This document shows positions 1 to 11,879 of a stretch of DNA of 64,000 bases, piece by piece. A program made the position numbers and the translations under genes. Numbering within the stretch: the stretch's first letter is position 1; each line of letters starts with the position of its first letter. Under the pieces are notes generated by a model. That model was not told the DNA's origin, did not search any database, and saw only the letters and a list, made by a program, of their open reading frames with translations. Source of the DNA: Elymus sibiricus (taxonomy: Eukaryota; Streptophyta; Magnoliopsida; Poales; Poaceae); assembly GCA_039707655.1 (NCBI GenBank), contig CM077663.1, positions 434,575,830 through 434,639,829 of the forward strand, given 5' to 3'.

Positions 1-646
1 TGACATTCGAGTATCTAGGTGACATTACAGTTGATTGATGTGTATCATATGATGTTATTTTAGTACGAACTCTAGGGCTGTTTGTGACACTTATAGGAAT
101 AACTTAATAGATTGATCGGAAAGGATAACTTTGAGGTGGTTCTACTCCCTACAACAATTTCATCTTATGTTCTCCACAAGATATGAACTTTGGAGTGATT
201 CTTTGTCGCACGTTGAGGGGTGATCATATGATTCTATCATGTTAGCATTGTTGAGAGATTGCACTAGTGAAAGTATGAACCCTAGGCCTTATTTCCAAGC
301 ATTAATATACCGTTTTACCCATTGTTTACTACTTGTTACCTTGCTATTTTTATTTATTCAGATTATAAAAACCTATTTCTACCATCCATACTACACTTGT
401 ATCACCATCTCTTCGCCGAACTAGTGCCCTATACAATTTGCCATTGTATTGGGTGTGTTGGGGACACAAGAGATTTCTTATATTTGATTGCAGGGTTGTT
501 TGAGAGAGACCGTCTTCATCCTACACCTCCCATGGATTTGTAAACCTTAGGTCATCAAATTAAGGGAAACTTGCTACTGTCCTACAAAACTCTACGCTTG
601 GAGGCCCAACAGAGTCTACAAGACTAAAGTTGCGTAGTAGACATCA
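1..646 (+). mobile_element. Gypsy LTR, 3' part
   Basis: This is the 3' part of a long terminal repeat whose start lies outside the window. Positions 455-646 match the ends of the two LTRs at 57190-57383 and 62055-62252 almost base for base, finishing in the same GTAGACATCA. The 450 bases before that have no counterpart in those two short LTRs, so this copy represents a longer form of the family. The LTR ends at 646 and Copia coding sequence begins at 647, so it interrupts an older Copia element; the candidate TSD is AGTAT at 647-651, whose partner would be outside the window. Athila-like Gypsy is inferred from the tRNA-Asp primer-binding site that follows the related LTR at 57383. Short open frames in it are chance. 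Confidence 0.75.
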
Positions 647-2742
647 AGTATGTGGCAGATAAGAAGAACTCATCTACCGGTAAAGGTATAAAAGTTATAC
701 AAGTTAATGTTATTGTTCTACTTGATGGAAATTCCAAGTATTGTGTATTTGATACCGGGACGGTTGCTCACATTTGCAACACCACACTGGGGCTACAGAA
801 GATCGCAAGCTGGGAAAAAATGAAGTCGTGATGCGTGTCAGAAATTGTGATGGGATCGCTCCTTAGTCTGTCGGTGTCATGTTATTAAGTTTACTTTCAG
901 GATTTATCTTATAACTGAATAATTATTATTTTGTTCCAAAGTTATGTAAGAACATTATCTCTGGATCATGTTTGATAAATGACGATTATTCTTATAAGCC
1001 CGAGAGCAATGGTTGTTCAATATAATATAAGTATACTTTTTATGGATTTGCACCCATTGTTGGTGTATTATTCATATTAGATCTTGAACGTAAGAAACAA
1101 GTCTATAACATTAATGCTAAATGTCTTAAGAAGACTGATAATACCACTTATATGAGGCATTGTCGTCTTGGTCATATCGGAAAGAAACGTATGCAAAAAC
1201 TTCATAAAGATTGAGTGTTAACATCATTTGATACATGTGAAGCTTGTCTAATGGGCAAAATGACTAACACGTCGTTCACTGGTCATTCTGAACAGGCACT
1301 TGAATTATTTGATATAATATACAGTGATGTATGTGGACCAATGAGTGTTCCGGTGCGAGGTGGATACTTATACTTTGTTACCTTCACTGATGATTTGAGT
1401 AGATACAGTTATATTTACTTAATGAAACATAAGTCTCAAACATTTGAAAAGCTCAAAGAATTTCAGAGCAAAGTTGAAAATCATTGTGGCGAGAAGATAC
1501 AAATTTCTACAATCAAATCATGGAGGAGAATATCTAAGCCATGAGTTTAGCAAGCATCTAAGGGATTGCGGGATTATCCCACAACTTACCCCTCGCGGAA
1601 CTCCGCAGAGAAACGGTGTGTCGGCAAGGCGTAACCAAACCTTATTATATATGGTGGTCAATGATGTAATTTACCGATCTACCTTTATCATTTTGGTGAT
1701 ATGCACTTGAGATAAAAATATATACACTAAACAAAGCACCGCCAAAGTCTGTTGAGATGACACCATATGAGTTATGGAATGGTAAGAAACCAAATTTGTC
1801 ACATCTTAAGATTTGGGGTTGTGAAGCTTCTGTAAAATGTTTACAACAAAAAAATCTTGATCCTAAGCAAGTGGGAGGACAGTACACATATTGACAAGGT
1901 TACAAAATCATCATAAATGTAGAAAAGACTAACGAAAAGGAATCTGTTCCAAAAGTTGTCCATACTACTGAACCAGAAGTTACTACACCAAATGTAGAAA
2001 CTCCAGTTAAGATTGTGAATGCATCGCGTAGGTCAGGAAGAGCTATTCGAACCTCCTGAATGATATCATAACGAAGTATTCATCTAAGAAGCAGATGAAC
2101 CTCTGCTCTACGAGGAAGCGATGGCGGCGCCCAACTCAAAAGAATGGCTAAAAGCCATGAAATCCGCAATGGAGTTCATGTACGAGAATCAAGTTTGGAA
2201 TTTAGTTGATCCTCGAGAGGGTGTAAAACCCATACAATGTAAATGGAAAAGATGCGCGGATGGTAATCCCACCATCTATAGAGCAAGGCTAGTTGCGAAA
2301 GGGTTTTCGAAAGTCAAGGGAGTCGATTATGACGAGACTTTCTCTCTAGTAGCAATGCTAAAGTCTATACGGATTATGATGGCTATAGCTACATATTTTG
2401 ATAATGAGATAAGGCAGATGGATGTCAAAACTGCTTTCCTGAATGGAAATCTGAAAGAGGATGTATATATGATAAAACCAGAAGGTTATGTCGATGCAAA
2501 GGATGCCGGAAAGCTGTGCAAACTTCAAAGGTCAATCTATGGTATGAAGCAAGTCTCCAGGAGCTGGAATCAACGTTTTGATGAAGTAGTAAAAGAGTTT
2601 GTCTGCATTTAAAAGGATGAGGAAGCTTGTGTATACAAGAAGTTTAGTGGAAGCTCTGTAGCATTTCTAATATTATATGTTGATGTCATGTTGTTAATTG
2701 GAAAGGATACAAAATTCCTTAGCACAATAAAATACTATTTGA
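647..2742 (+). pseudogene. Decayed Copia gag-pol fragment
   Basis: This is a broken polyprotein of the BARE1/WIS/Angela type, readable only by changing frame several times. In order one can see the end of gag just after the zinc knuckle (KYVADKK), the protease active-site motif with a Thr in place of Ser (FDTGTVAHICN, near 750-782), the pre-integrase and integrase region (CEACLMGKM near 1240, DVCGPM near 1325, HGGEYLS near 1520-1540) and the first half of reverse transcriptase (2121-2612, including QMDVKTAFLNGN). It stops at about 2742 inside reverse transcriptase just after YVDVMLLIG, where the second catalytic Asp of the usual YVDD box is Val. It is homologous to 22320-24430 plus 42062-42210. 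It cannot make a working protein. Confidence 0.85.
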
Positions 2743-3687
2743 ATAGTGTGTTATGCACGCTAATGCTTATTTTACCTAGAACAAGAATAAAACTACTCTG
2801 TAGGAATAAAACTAGAAGTACTTTGTAGGTGTAATAAGATAGTTTTGCAAGATAATAAAGAACGTTAAAATAAAAGTTAGGTGTTGTTTTAATAAAAGAA
2901 CAATTAGGTTAGTTTAGCGAGTGTGGAAAAGTGGTGGTAGGATTTTTGAGATTGTCCTAGGCAATTGATAACAAGATCGGTAATCATTATTGCAATTTTA
3001 TATGAGGGAGAGGCATGAGCTAACATACTTTCCGTACTTGGATCATATGAATTTATGATTGTACCTCTAGCAAGAATCAGCAACTACTAGAAATCATTAA
3101 GGTAAATCCAACCATAGCATTAAGTAACAAGTCCCCTTTACTCCCATACGCAACAACCCCCTTACTCGAGTATAAGCTTCAGTTACTCTCGCTACCCACA
3201 ATAAGAGAATCATGAACGTAATGCAACACCCTACATCGGGAATCCCCCATGTGTGCGCGGCATAGAAGGCACCATCAGACATCACCAAAATAAAACACGC
3301 AACTCAAACCAATCAAGATCATCAATCAACCCATAGGACAAAAGAAATCTACTCAAACATCATTGGATGGCAACACATCATTGGATAATAATATGAAGCA
3401 TAAAGCACCATGTTCATGTAGGGGGTACATCGGGTTGCAGAAGAGTGGACCGTTGTAAATAGATGGGGGAAGGTGATGGTGGTGTTGAGGAATACGGCGG
3501 AGATGTTGGTGTAGATCATCGTCACGATGGTTCCCCTGACAGCGCTTCGACGCAACAGGAAGAGAGGCGGAGAGAGCCCCCCTCTTTCATCTTCCTGATT
3601 GGCCTCCCCTCTAGATGGGAGGAGAGTTTCGTCTCTGGTCCATGGCCGCCATGGATCCCGGAGGGCAGGAGTCCCTCCGAGATTGGA

Positions 3688-3758
<71 letters not shown>

Positions 3759-4227
3759 CTCTTCTGTTTCGCATTCCTGTTTTTTGGCGTTTCACCGTTT
3801 CTTATATTCTCGGAGACCCGTAACTACGATTGGGCTGTAATTTTGAGAGGGGTTTTTATATGGATATTAGGTTCCTTTCGGATGAAGGACACCTCCAACC
3901 GACCTCTGAGGGACCCACAAGCTCAAGGGGCGCACCCACCCCCTAGGGCGCGCCCTGCGAGCTTATGGGCCACTCAGACATCGTGTGGCTCCCCAAAAAT
4001 CACATATATTCCAAAATTAATCTGTGTAAATTTTTATTGCGCTTGGACTTTGTTTGATATGGATTTTTTGCAAAACAAAAAACATGCAACAAACATGAAC
4101 TGGCCCTGGGCACTAGATCAATATGTTAGTCCAAGAAAATCACATAAATTATTGCCAAAAGTATGTAAATGTTCTAAAATAATGGCATCAAACAATCAAA
4201 AATTATAGATACGAGGGAGACATATCA
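2743..4227 (-). mobile_element. Gypsy 3' LTR, minus strand (element A)
   Basis: Read on minus, the LTR begins TGATATGTCTCC at 4227 and runs to about 2743, where it is cut off against the Copia fragment. Its lower part (2750-3460) matches 52460-53190, another LTR of the same family. Immediately before the LTR start on minus is the purine-rich AAACTTGGGGATGC, a polypurine tract, which makes this a 3' LTR. A GC-rich inverted repeat lies at about 3930-3970 and a TATA-like ATATAAAAACC at about 3850-3862 (minus). The microsatellite at 3688-3756 sits in the leader part. Open frames in this stretch only reflect the dinucleotide run. Confidence 0.75.
3688..3756. repeat. Compound (CT)n(TG)n microsatellite
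   Basis: A short CT run (3688-3702) continues directly into about 27 TG units (3702-3756). It is embedded in the Gypsy LTR at 2743-4227. The related LTR at 52333-53231 is truncated before this point, so the array cannot be compared. It creates meaningless Cys-Val frames. Confidence 0.95.
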
Positions 4228-7150
4228 GCATCCCCAAGTTTAATTCCTGCTCATCCTCTAGTAGGTAAATGATAAAAAGATAATTTTTGATGTGGAATGC
4301 TTCCTAACATAATCTTGAACAAATATCTAATCATGGCATGAATATTAAGATACAGTGATTCAAGGTAATAGTCTAGCATTTGGCAAAAAGACATCCATAC
4401 TCAAGTTTACTAATAAACAATCATGTCCTTCAAAATAAACTATGCTAAAGAACATTATCCCTATACATTTAATCATATAAGCATGGCATGACTCTGTATT
4501 CCTAACACAAGTACAAATCATGATCACACCGGTGGCGACTCAGGCATTTGTTTCATAATTTTTCACGCGCTTCAACATTTTCAACTACACTCAATACTTG
4601 AGCATGAGCCATGGACACAACACTCAATACTTGTGTATGAAAGATCAAATGAAGCTAAGTGAGTGTGCATACAACTTGCTTGCTCATGAAGACCTCGGGC
4701 ATTTGAGGTAGCCCATCATCGGAATATACAATCTACATTCTATAATGAAAAATTCCCACTAGTATATCAAAGTGACAACTCAGGAGACTCTATATGAAGA
4801 ACATGGTACTACTTTGAAGCACAAGTATGGTAAAAGGGTAGTAGCATTGTCCCTTATCTCTTTTCTCTCATTTTTTTAATATTCTATTTTTTGGTGGGCT
4901 CATTTGGCCTTCCCCATTTGTTTTGGTGGGGTATTTTTTTGCCTCCCCATTTTCTCTCTTTTTATTTTCCGTCTAGAGTCTCGTCTCGACTTGTGGTGGA
5001 ATCATAGTCTCCATCATCCTTTCCTCACCGGGACAATGCTCTAATAATGATGATCATCACAATTTTATTTACTTAGAACTCTAAAAACAATATGACTATA
5101 TATGAATGCCTCTGGCAATGTACCATCATGTGCAATGCTCTAGCGTAGCAAAGATATCAAAAAATTTGGACAAGACATGAAAATATCATGCTAGCTATCA
5201 TACGATCATGCAAAACAATATGACAATGAATGATCAAGTCATGTATATGATGATGATGGAAGTTGCATGCCAATATATCTCGGAATGGCTATGGAAATGC
5301 CATGATAGGTAGGTATGGCGGCTGTTTTGAGGAAGATATAAGGAGTCTCTTATGTGTGATAGAGCGTAATATATCACGGGGTTTGGATGCACCGGCAAAG
5401 TTTGCACTGACTCTCGAGGTGAGAAAGGACAATGCACGGTACCAAAGACGCTAGCAATATGCGGAAAGGTGGGAGTGCTTATTGTCCATGAACTCACATT
5501 ATTCATAAAGAAAACTCACACACTTATTGTGAAAGTTTTATTAGATCTCTTGAAGCAAAGTACTACCAGTACGTCCCTAGGGAGGAGGTTGGGAGGACTT
5601 AACAATCGCACGCCCCCGACTCAAACAGCACAACGATTTCAACGAGGAATAAAAGTGCTTCAACATCCCGGTCATGCCATAATTGACACTTTAATGAACA
5701 AGAGATCACATACCTTAACATCGGTATTCCAACTAAACCATGATCATCCGCTAGTGCACCAACATAATACTATGTTAATGTCGCAAGACTATTGCAAGGA
5801 ATCAAACATATCATATTTAGTGATCTACAAGTTTTATGTCGGATTTTATGACTAACTATGTGAATGACCAATTACTGTGAACTCTCTAAATAGATATAAG
5901 TGAAGCATGAGAGTTTAATTTTTTCTACAAAAGACCTGGACAAGCTCTAATAAATATAAGTGAAGCAAAATAGCATTCTACAAATAACAGTGTTCCCAAT
6001 GTAGAGAATCGAGCATCCAAACTTCGAAAGATATAAGTGAAGCACACGAAGCATTCTATAAAGCCGTACTCAAAAGATATAAGTGAAGTGCAAAGAGCAT
6101 TCTATAAATTAACCAACGACTATCCCATACCAGCATGGTGCATTTCTAAAAGAAAAATGAAAGGCACACGACGTTCCAAGGATTTACGCATATCATGTGA
6201 ACAAACAAAAACCGAGACATACCGATAATTGTCGAGGAAGAAAGATGGGATGCCTTCCGGGGCATCTCCAATCTTACAAGCTTCAGTCTCCTGGAATTCT
6301 TGGGGTTTCTTGGGCACCCCAAGCTTAAAACCTTACCTACCTTATTCTTTTCATATTGCCTCCTCGGTCTCCAAACACTTCATCCACACAAAACTTAACA
6401 AAACTTTTATTAGAAGGTCGGGTTAGTACATATAACATCAAATCCCATCATGCCTTGCTATAATATTATTTTATAAATATAGTCCAACATTATCCATTGT
6501 ATGCTATCACAATTCTATAGCTCCCAAATCGATGGGGCTCAACAAGATTTCCAACATAAGCAGATAAAGAAACTATAACAACAATCTGTGAAAAACAGGG
6601 CAGTATGTAAAGATGCAGATGAAATATATACTTATGTAACTCAACAAATTCTGAAAAATTAGGGAATAATAAATAATCAGCATAAAAGCACTGTGCAAAA
6701 AATTCAGAATTTTTGCATGTTCCAGTAAAATATCAAAATTCAAACACAACAACAAAAGTTTCTATTTTTACACAACACATATCAAACAAGCAATTTAAAC
6801 ATCCTAAAGGTAAATCTTGGCAAATTGTTTTTATAATACAATGGATTTGTACAAGGGTTAATTATTTTTGCTATATACTTCCATGAAAAATTCTACATTG
6901 TTTCCATGAGCATGAACACAAGTATTCAAGGTCGACCCTCACTTCTCCAATGCATAACTTTCCAATCGCTTTTCTTTTAGAAACAGTTTTAGGTTCCCCT
7001 CTTTATTTTGTTGTTGTTAAACTTTTTGAAAGAACACAATAGAATAAAATGACTCTCCAAAACTTCCTGGTTGTCTCTCAGGCGGCGCTTTCTTTAAAGC
7101 CATTAAGCTAGGCGTATAGTGCTCAAGTAATTGATCCACCCGAATCCCAA
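4228..7150 (-). mobile_element. Gypsy internal 3' region, non-coding (element A)
   Basis: This stretch holds no gene. It is the long non-coding region that precedes the 3' LTR in this Gypsy group, here on minus, and is collinear with 44969-47590 (minus) and 58320-61810 (plus). Landmarks shared with those copies are a pyrimidine-rich tract (4856-4980), a segment near 5270-5450, several copies of a motif containing GATATAAGTGAAGC (5893-6110), a hairpin of the GGGATGCC type (6247-6270) and a block ending near 7110. Protein-coding internal sequence and the primer-binding site are missing between about 7110 and 7155, so the copy is internally deleted. Confidence 0.7.
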
Positions 7151-7154
7151 AGTA

Positions 7155-8236
7155 TATAGATACTTGTGATCTGCGTTGGGTTTTTCCCCGAACAGGAGGG
7201 AATGATGCAAAAAAAGTATAGATAATTATTTCCCTCGGTGAGAACCAAGGTTATCGAACCAATAATACTATCACATAACTTCCTGTCTTCAGCGCCTACA
7301 CACAAAAGAACACCCACTTGCAACCAACACGGGCAAGAGGGTTGTCAATCCCCTTGAACTCGTTACTTGCAAGCGATAAGTAGTGTAGATGATAGTTGAT
7401 AATTCTAAATTGCAAAATAACAAGAAAATAAATAAATAACGGCAAGGCATTGAAAGCTTTCGTAAATATAGATGTGAATAGACCCAGGGCCATAGTTTTC
7501 CCTAGAGGCGTCTCTTGTGTAGAAGGCATACAGTGGGTAAACAAATTAATGTTGGGAAATTGATAGAAAAGCGCATAGTTATGCAATATTTATTCATGGC
7601 AATGATCATTACATATAGGCATCACGTCCGTGAGCAAGTAGACCGAAACCTGCCTGCATCTACTACTATTACTCCACCCATCGACCTCTATCCAACATGC
7701 ATCTAGAGTATTAAGTAAAACACAATAATGCTTGGAGAACAATGACATGCTGTAGACAAAGTAAATCCACTTAATATGAATCAATCCCATCGTTTTATCC
7801 TTAGTGGCAATAATACAAATACGTGTCATGTCCCTTTATGTCATTGGGATTGAGCACCGCAAGATTGAACCCACTACAACACACCTCTCCCAGTGAAGAT
7901 AAATCAATCTAGTTGGCCAAACTACGTCAATAGATCGGAGAGAATTACGAAGCTATCATATAATCATGCATATATATATGAAAAGACCAGAAAGTAACTC
8001 AATATAATTTCATGAACAATCTGAACATAAACCCACAATTCATCAGATCCCAACAAACACACCGCACAAAGTGATTACATCGAATAGATCATTGCGAAGA
8101 TGCGATGAACTTTGTATTGAAGAACATAGAGAGAGATAGCCATCAAGGTACTAACTACGGACCCGTAGGTCTGTGGTGAACTACTCACACATCACCATGG
8201 GAGCAACAAGGTTGATGTAGAGGCCCTCCAAGATCG
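7155..8236 (-). mobile_element. Partial Gypsy LTR, minus strand
   Basis: This matches 49262-50310 closely in the same orientation, so it is the downstream (U5 side) two thirds of the LTR type found complete at 49266-50825. Homology stops abruptly at about 8236, inside the sequence that in the complete copy leads on toward the TATA box. Its LTR type differs from the one at 2743-4227, so the two are not the two ends of one simple element. No coding sequence is present. Confidence 0.75.
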
Positions 8237-8353
8237 ACATGTAATCTATTGCAGGTATGATCATTGAGAAACGATGAATTAATAAACATCAACATAGTAA
8301 TATCCATAAACATAAGTAACATAATCATCGGGTTTCAAACTATACAATCCTTA
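8237..8353. other. Unassigned 117-bp filler next to Angela insertion
   Basis: AT-rich sequence between the broken LTR at 8236 and the insertion point of the Angela element. I cannot match it to the LTR or to the internal regions of the other elements here. It ends with the target duplication CCTTA (8349-8353). It may be filler at an illegitimate recombination junction. Confidence 0.4.
8349..8353. repeat. Target-site duplication CCTTA (left)
   Basis: Five bases directly before the 5' LTR of the Angela-type element, identical to 44964-44968 directly after its 3' LTR. This ties the two distant LTRs to one insertion. Confidence 0.9.
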
Positions 8354-10023
8354 TGTTGGAAATATGCCCTAGAGGCAATAATAAAGTGGTTATTATTATA
8401 TTTAATTTTTCATGATAATCGTTTATTATCCATGCTAGAATTGTATTGATCAAAAACTCAAATGCATGTGTGTATATATAGACAAATACTATGTCCCTAG
8501 TGAGCCTCTACTAGACTAGCTCGTTGATCAAAGATGGTCAAGGTTTCCTGACCATAGACATGACTTGTCATTTGATAACGGGATCACATCATTAGGAGAA
8601 TGATGTGATGGACAAGACCCAACCATAAGCATAGCATTTTATCATGTTAGTTTATTGATACTGCTTCATCCATGTCAAGTATCTGTTCCTACGACCATGA
8701 GATCACACAACTCCCTGACATCGGAGGAATGCCTTGTGTGTACCAAACGTCACAACGTCACTGGGTGGCTATAAAGGTGCTCTACATGTATCTCCGAGGG
8801 TTTCTGTTGGGTTGGTGTGGATCGAGACTAGGATTTGTCACTCCGTATGACGGAGAGGTATCTCTGGGCCCACTAGGTAATACAACATCACAAGAAGCTT
8901 GCAAGCAATGTGACTAAGGAGTTACTCACGAGATCTTGTATTACAAAACGAGTAAAGAGACTTGTCGGTAACGAGATTGAACTAGGTATGGAGATACCGA
9001 CGATCGAATCTCGGGCAAGTAACATACCGCTGGACAAAGGGAACTGCATACGGGATTGATTGAATCCTTGACATGGTGGTTCGACCGATAAAGATCTTCG
9101 TAGAATATGTAGGAACCAATATGGGCATCCATGTCCCGCTATTTTTTATTGGCCGTAGAGGTGTCTCGGTCATGTCTGCATAGTTCTCGAACCCGCAGGG
9201 TCTGCACCCTTAACGTTCGGTGACGATATAGTATTGTTGAATTATTTATGTTGGTGACCGAAGGTTGTTTAGAGTCCCAGATGAGATCCCGGACGTCACG
9301 AGGAGTTTCGGAATGGTCCAGAGGTGAAGAATGATATATAGGAAGTTCCATTTTGATCACCGGAAAGAATTCGGGCATCACCGGTAATGTACCGGGGGTG
9401 CCGAAGGGTTCTGGGGGTCCACCGAAAGGGGCCCTCACACCCCGGGAGGCCACATGGGCTGAGAGGGAGGCGCACCAGCCCCTGGTAGGCTGGGCGCCCC
9501 TCCCACAAAGGCCCATGCGGCCGAGGGGCTGGTGAGGGGCAAACCCTAAAGGGGGCGGCCACCCAAACTTGGGGGCCAAGCCACCCTTGGGGCGCCGCCC
9601 CACCTTGGCCGCCGCACTCCCTAGGGGGGGTGGGGAACCCTAGGGCGCCACCCCTCCTCCCTTCCTCCTATATATACTAGAGGAGAGGGAGGGCAGCCGC
9701 AGCCTGAGCCATGGCGCCACCCTCCCTCTCTCTCTCTAGATTGATTCTCCTCTAGTTCGTCGAGGCAGCGCTTGGCGAAGCCCTGTCGGGACAGCTCCAC
9801 CACCACCGCCACCACGCCGTCGTGCTACCGAAGAACTCATCTACTACTCCGCCCTCACTTGCTGGATCAAGGAGGCGGAGACGTCATCGAGCTGTAAATA
9901 TTCTGAACGCGGAGGTGCCGTCCGTTCGGCACTAGATCAGAACGGAACGTGATTGGATCGCGGGATGGATCGTGATTGGATCGCGAAGACGTTCGACTAC
10001 ATCAACTGCGTTTCTTAACGCTT
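8354..10023 (+). repeat. Angela-type 5' LTR, first part
   Basis: This is the first 1,670 bases of the 5' LTR, collinear with 43182-44842. It is interrupted at 10023 by the Gypsy element at 10024-20147 and resumes at 20153. A TATA box (CTATATATAC, 9667-9676) lies between a GC-rich segment and a CTCTCTCTCT leader start, the layout known for this LTR group. Small open frames here are not genes. Confidence 0.92.
9667..9676 (+). promoter_or_regulatory. LTR TATA box
   Basis: CTATATATAC in the 5' LTR of the Angela-type element, conserved at 44487-44496 in the 3' LTR. Transcription of the element would start shortly downstream, although this LTR is now split by a 10-kb insertion at 10024. Confidence 0.65.
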
Positions 10024-11272
10024 TGTTGACACCTGATTTTGGCACGGAAGAAACCATTATTAAGATGGATTCAAATGAAGAAGTGCTCAATATGAAAAAG
10101 TTCTACAGTGTTGACATGAACATCATTAAAGTTTGGGTCATCGCCGTCCGATCTCATCTCGAAGGCCGAAACTGTCCTCAAAGTATTAAGATTTCATATT
10201 CAGAGTACTTTTCGGCTGATTAAGCCCCCAATATGACCTCGTATGAGAAAACGTTCAACACGGATTGTCTTCGTCTCGTCGAAACGATTGATTTTGATAT
10301 AAAAATCATCTCAATCCGACGACGTATGCAAAAGTTAGAACCATCGAAGCGCGGCCCTATCACAAGGCCAAAAGTGGCGCGCCCAATCAGAGACATGTCT
10401 GATAGGTAGCGCCACCGATTGCTTGCCGGGCCAGAAGCTAGAGACGAGCTCAAATGGCTATCTAGATGATCTTGTACGGAAAAGTGTTCTACATAAAAGT
10501 TGTGCACATCGTTGAAACGGTCAACTTTGCTTTTGGTGTCATCATCATTTGAGATGATATACGGCCTGCAAAATCTCTACAAAACTCGGACAGCCTAGTC
10601 AACTACAGGACTGAATCCGACTAGAAGTTAAAGATGACCCCGTGAAGCATTTAAGATGGCCTTATTTGGAAAAGTGATCAACATAAGAACTGTTCGTATC
10701 GTCGAAACGATTGATTTTGATATTAAAATCGTCTCAATTGGAGGTCATATGCAGATTCTGTGGTCCGTGCAAGGAGCAAGACAGGAGTTTGGGCCAGATT
10801 CGGTTTGAATCCGAGTTAGACTAGGGCTAGGACTCTAGGACGTGAATTGATGTAATTTTCTTGTAAGGAAAGCCTAGATGAATCCTTTGCTTGTACGGGA
10901 AGTCCAGCCGCCTCTTATATATGGTGGAGGTGACGGCCGATTGAAACAACACACAATCGAACAAACACATCTACTACTTTTTCGTGTTCATCTATCCCCT
11001 ACCCTTGTATCTTTCTTCTCGTTCTTCGTTCGTTCTTCTTCTTGGAGGGCAGCGATCCATGAGGCCCTAGGGGCGATCAGGTCGACCTAGGGCAGCCCAT
11101 AGCCACCGGGCGCCCTGACGGGGTCCCTCCCGGGCGTGTGGGGTTTCGGGTCTACAAAAGCGCCCGCCGGATTGCTTGCGTACCGCGCTTCCGGACGGGT
11201 CCCCTTCGACGTGAGCTACGGTGTTTCACCCCCGGCGTCGAGGGTACACGGTGACGTGTTCGTGTGTGAACA
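10024..11272 (+). repeat. Element E 5' LTR
   Basis: 1,249 bp, TGTTGACACC to TGAACA, near-identical to 18899-20147. A TATA box (TTATATATGG) is at about 10915-10924, followed by a leader rich in TTCTTCGTTCG-like pyrimidine sequence. Differences between the LTR copies are mostly transitions. Confidence 0.92.
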
Positions 11273-11279
11273 CACTTTT

Positions 11280-11297
11280 TGGCGACTCCGCTGGGGA
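11280..11297 (+). other. Primer-binding site of element E
   Basis: TGGCGACTCCGCTGGGGA lies eight bases past the 5' LTR. It begins with TGG, as expected for complementarity to a tRNA 3' CCA end, and should prime minus-strand DNA synthesis. I am not certain which tRNA it matches. Confidence 0.75.
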
Positions 11298-11358
11298 CGA
11301 AGCTTTGAACGGTCTCCAGCCCGTTCTTGCTACGAGGAGAGCGTCATCAAGCGGTGCA

Positions 11359-11739
11359 ATGTACGACGGTAACATGTATCAACAATCTTCTTACGTAGAT
11401 GCAAATAGCCATTATCTTGGTGTTTCTAGATCTTCCAATGGACATGTCATGTCGGCTAGCCCTAATGAGCAAAGGCCGACTAGCTATTCTACTGGAGAAG
11501 CTTGGTGTTTACATAATCGCAACATGCCACTTATGGATCCGAACTTTCGTGCATCGGCAACACCTTTCAATATGCCGGTGAACAACACGATGAGTTCAAG
11601 TGATCAATATAGGACACCTCGTGTACCACAGTTTTATCCGTCGGCAGCCGGCTCGCAATATGCGGGTTCATCCCCAAACTTGTCGATGGATGGGAGAATC
11701 GGCCCTGCTTCCATTAGCTATTTGGCCGGTTATCCCTAG
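11359..11739 (+). pseudogene. Gag-like N-terminal ORF piece of element E
   Basis: An open frame of 126 codons beginning MYDGNMYQQSS, following the primer-binding site by about 60 bases. The frame is also open upstream to 11221, but the ATG at 11359 is the first after the LTR. The product is rich in Ser, Asn, Tyr and Pro, with no recognisable domain. It ends YLAGYP and a stop at 11737-11739, where a large insertion appears to begin. The downstream ORF at 15194 is probably its continuation: it is open from the first base after the insertion. I infer gag-like function from position only. Confidence 0.5.
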
Positions 11740-11879
11740 TCATTTAGGACAGTAAAACTGAACCTATTCCCAGCCCTCTCAGGCATTTGAAGATTTTGGC
11801 TGTCCGATTAAGAATCTGAGTCATCTTGGCCGTCTAATCTTAAGTTTCTCGCTAACTGGGCTCCTGTCCTAAGGGGCTG

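Noticed and set aside
3463..4208. Plus- and minus-strand ORFs rich in Cys-Val or Thr-His
   Set aside because: They exist only because the TG/CA microsatellite in an LTR lacks stops.
9139..9603. 154-codon minus ORF and similar frames at 43968-44486
   Set aside because: They lie in GC-rich Angela LTR sequence and are not conserved as proteins between the two LTRs.
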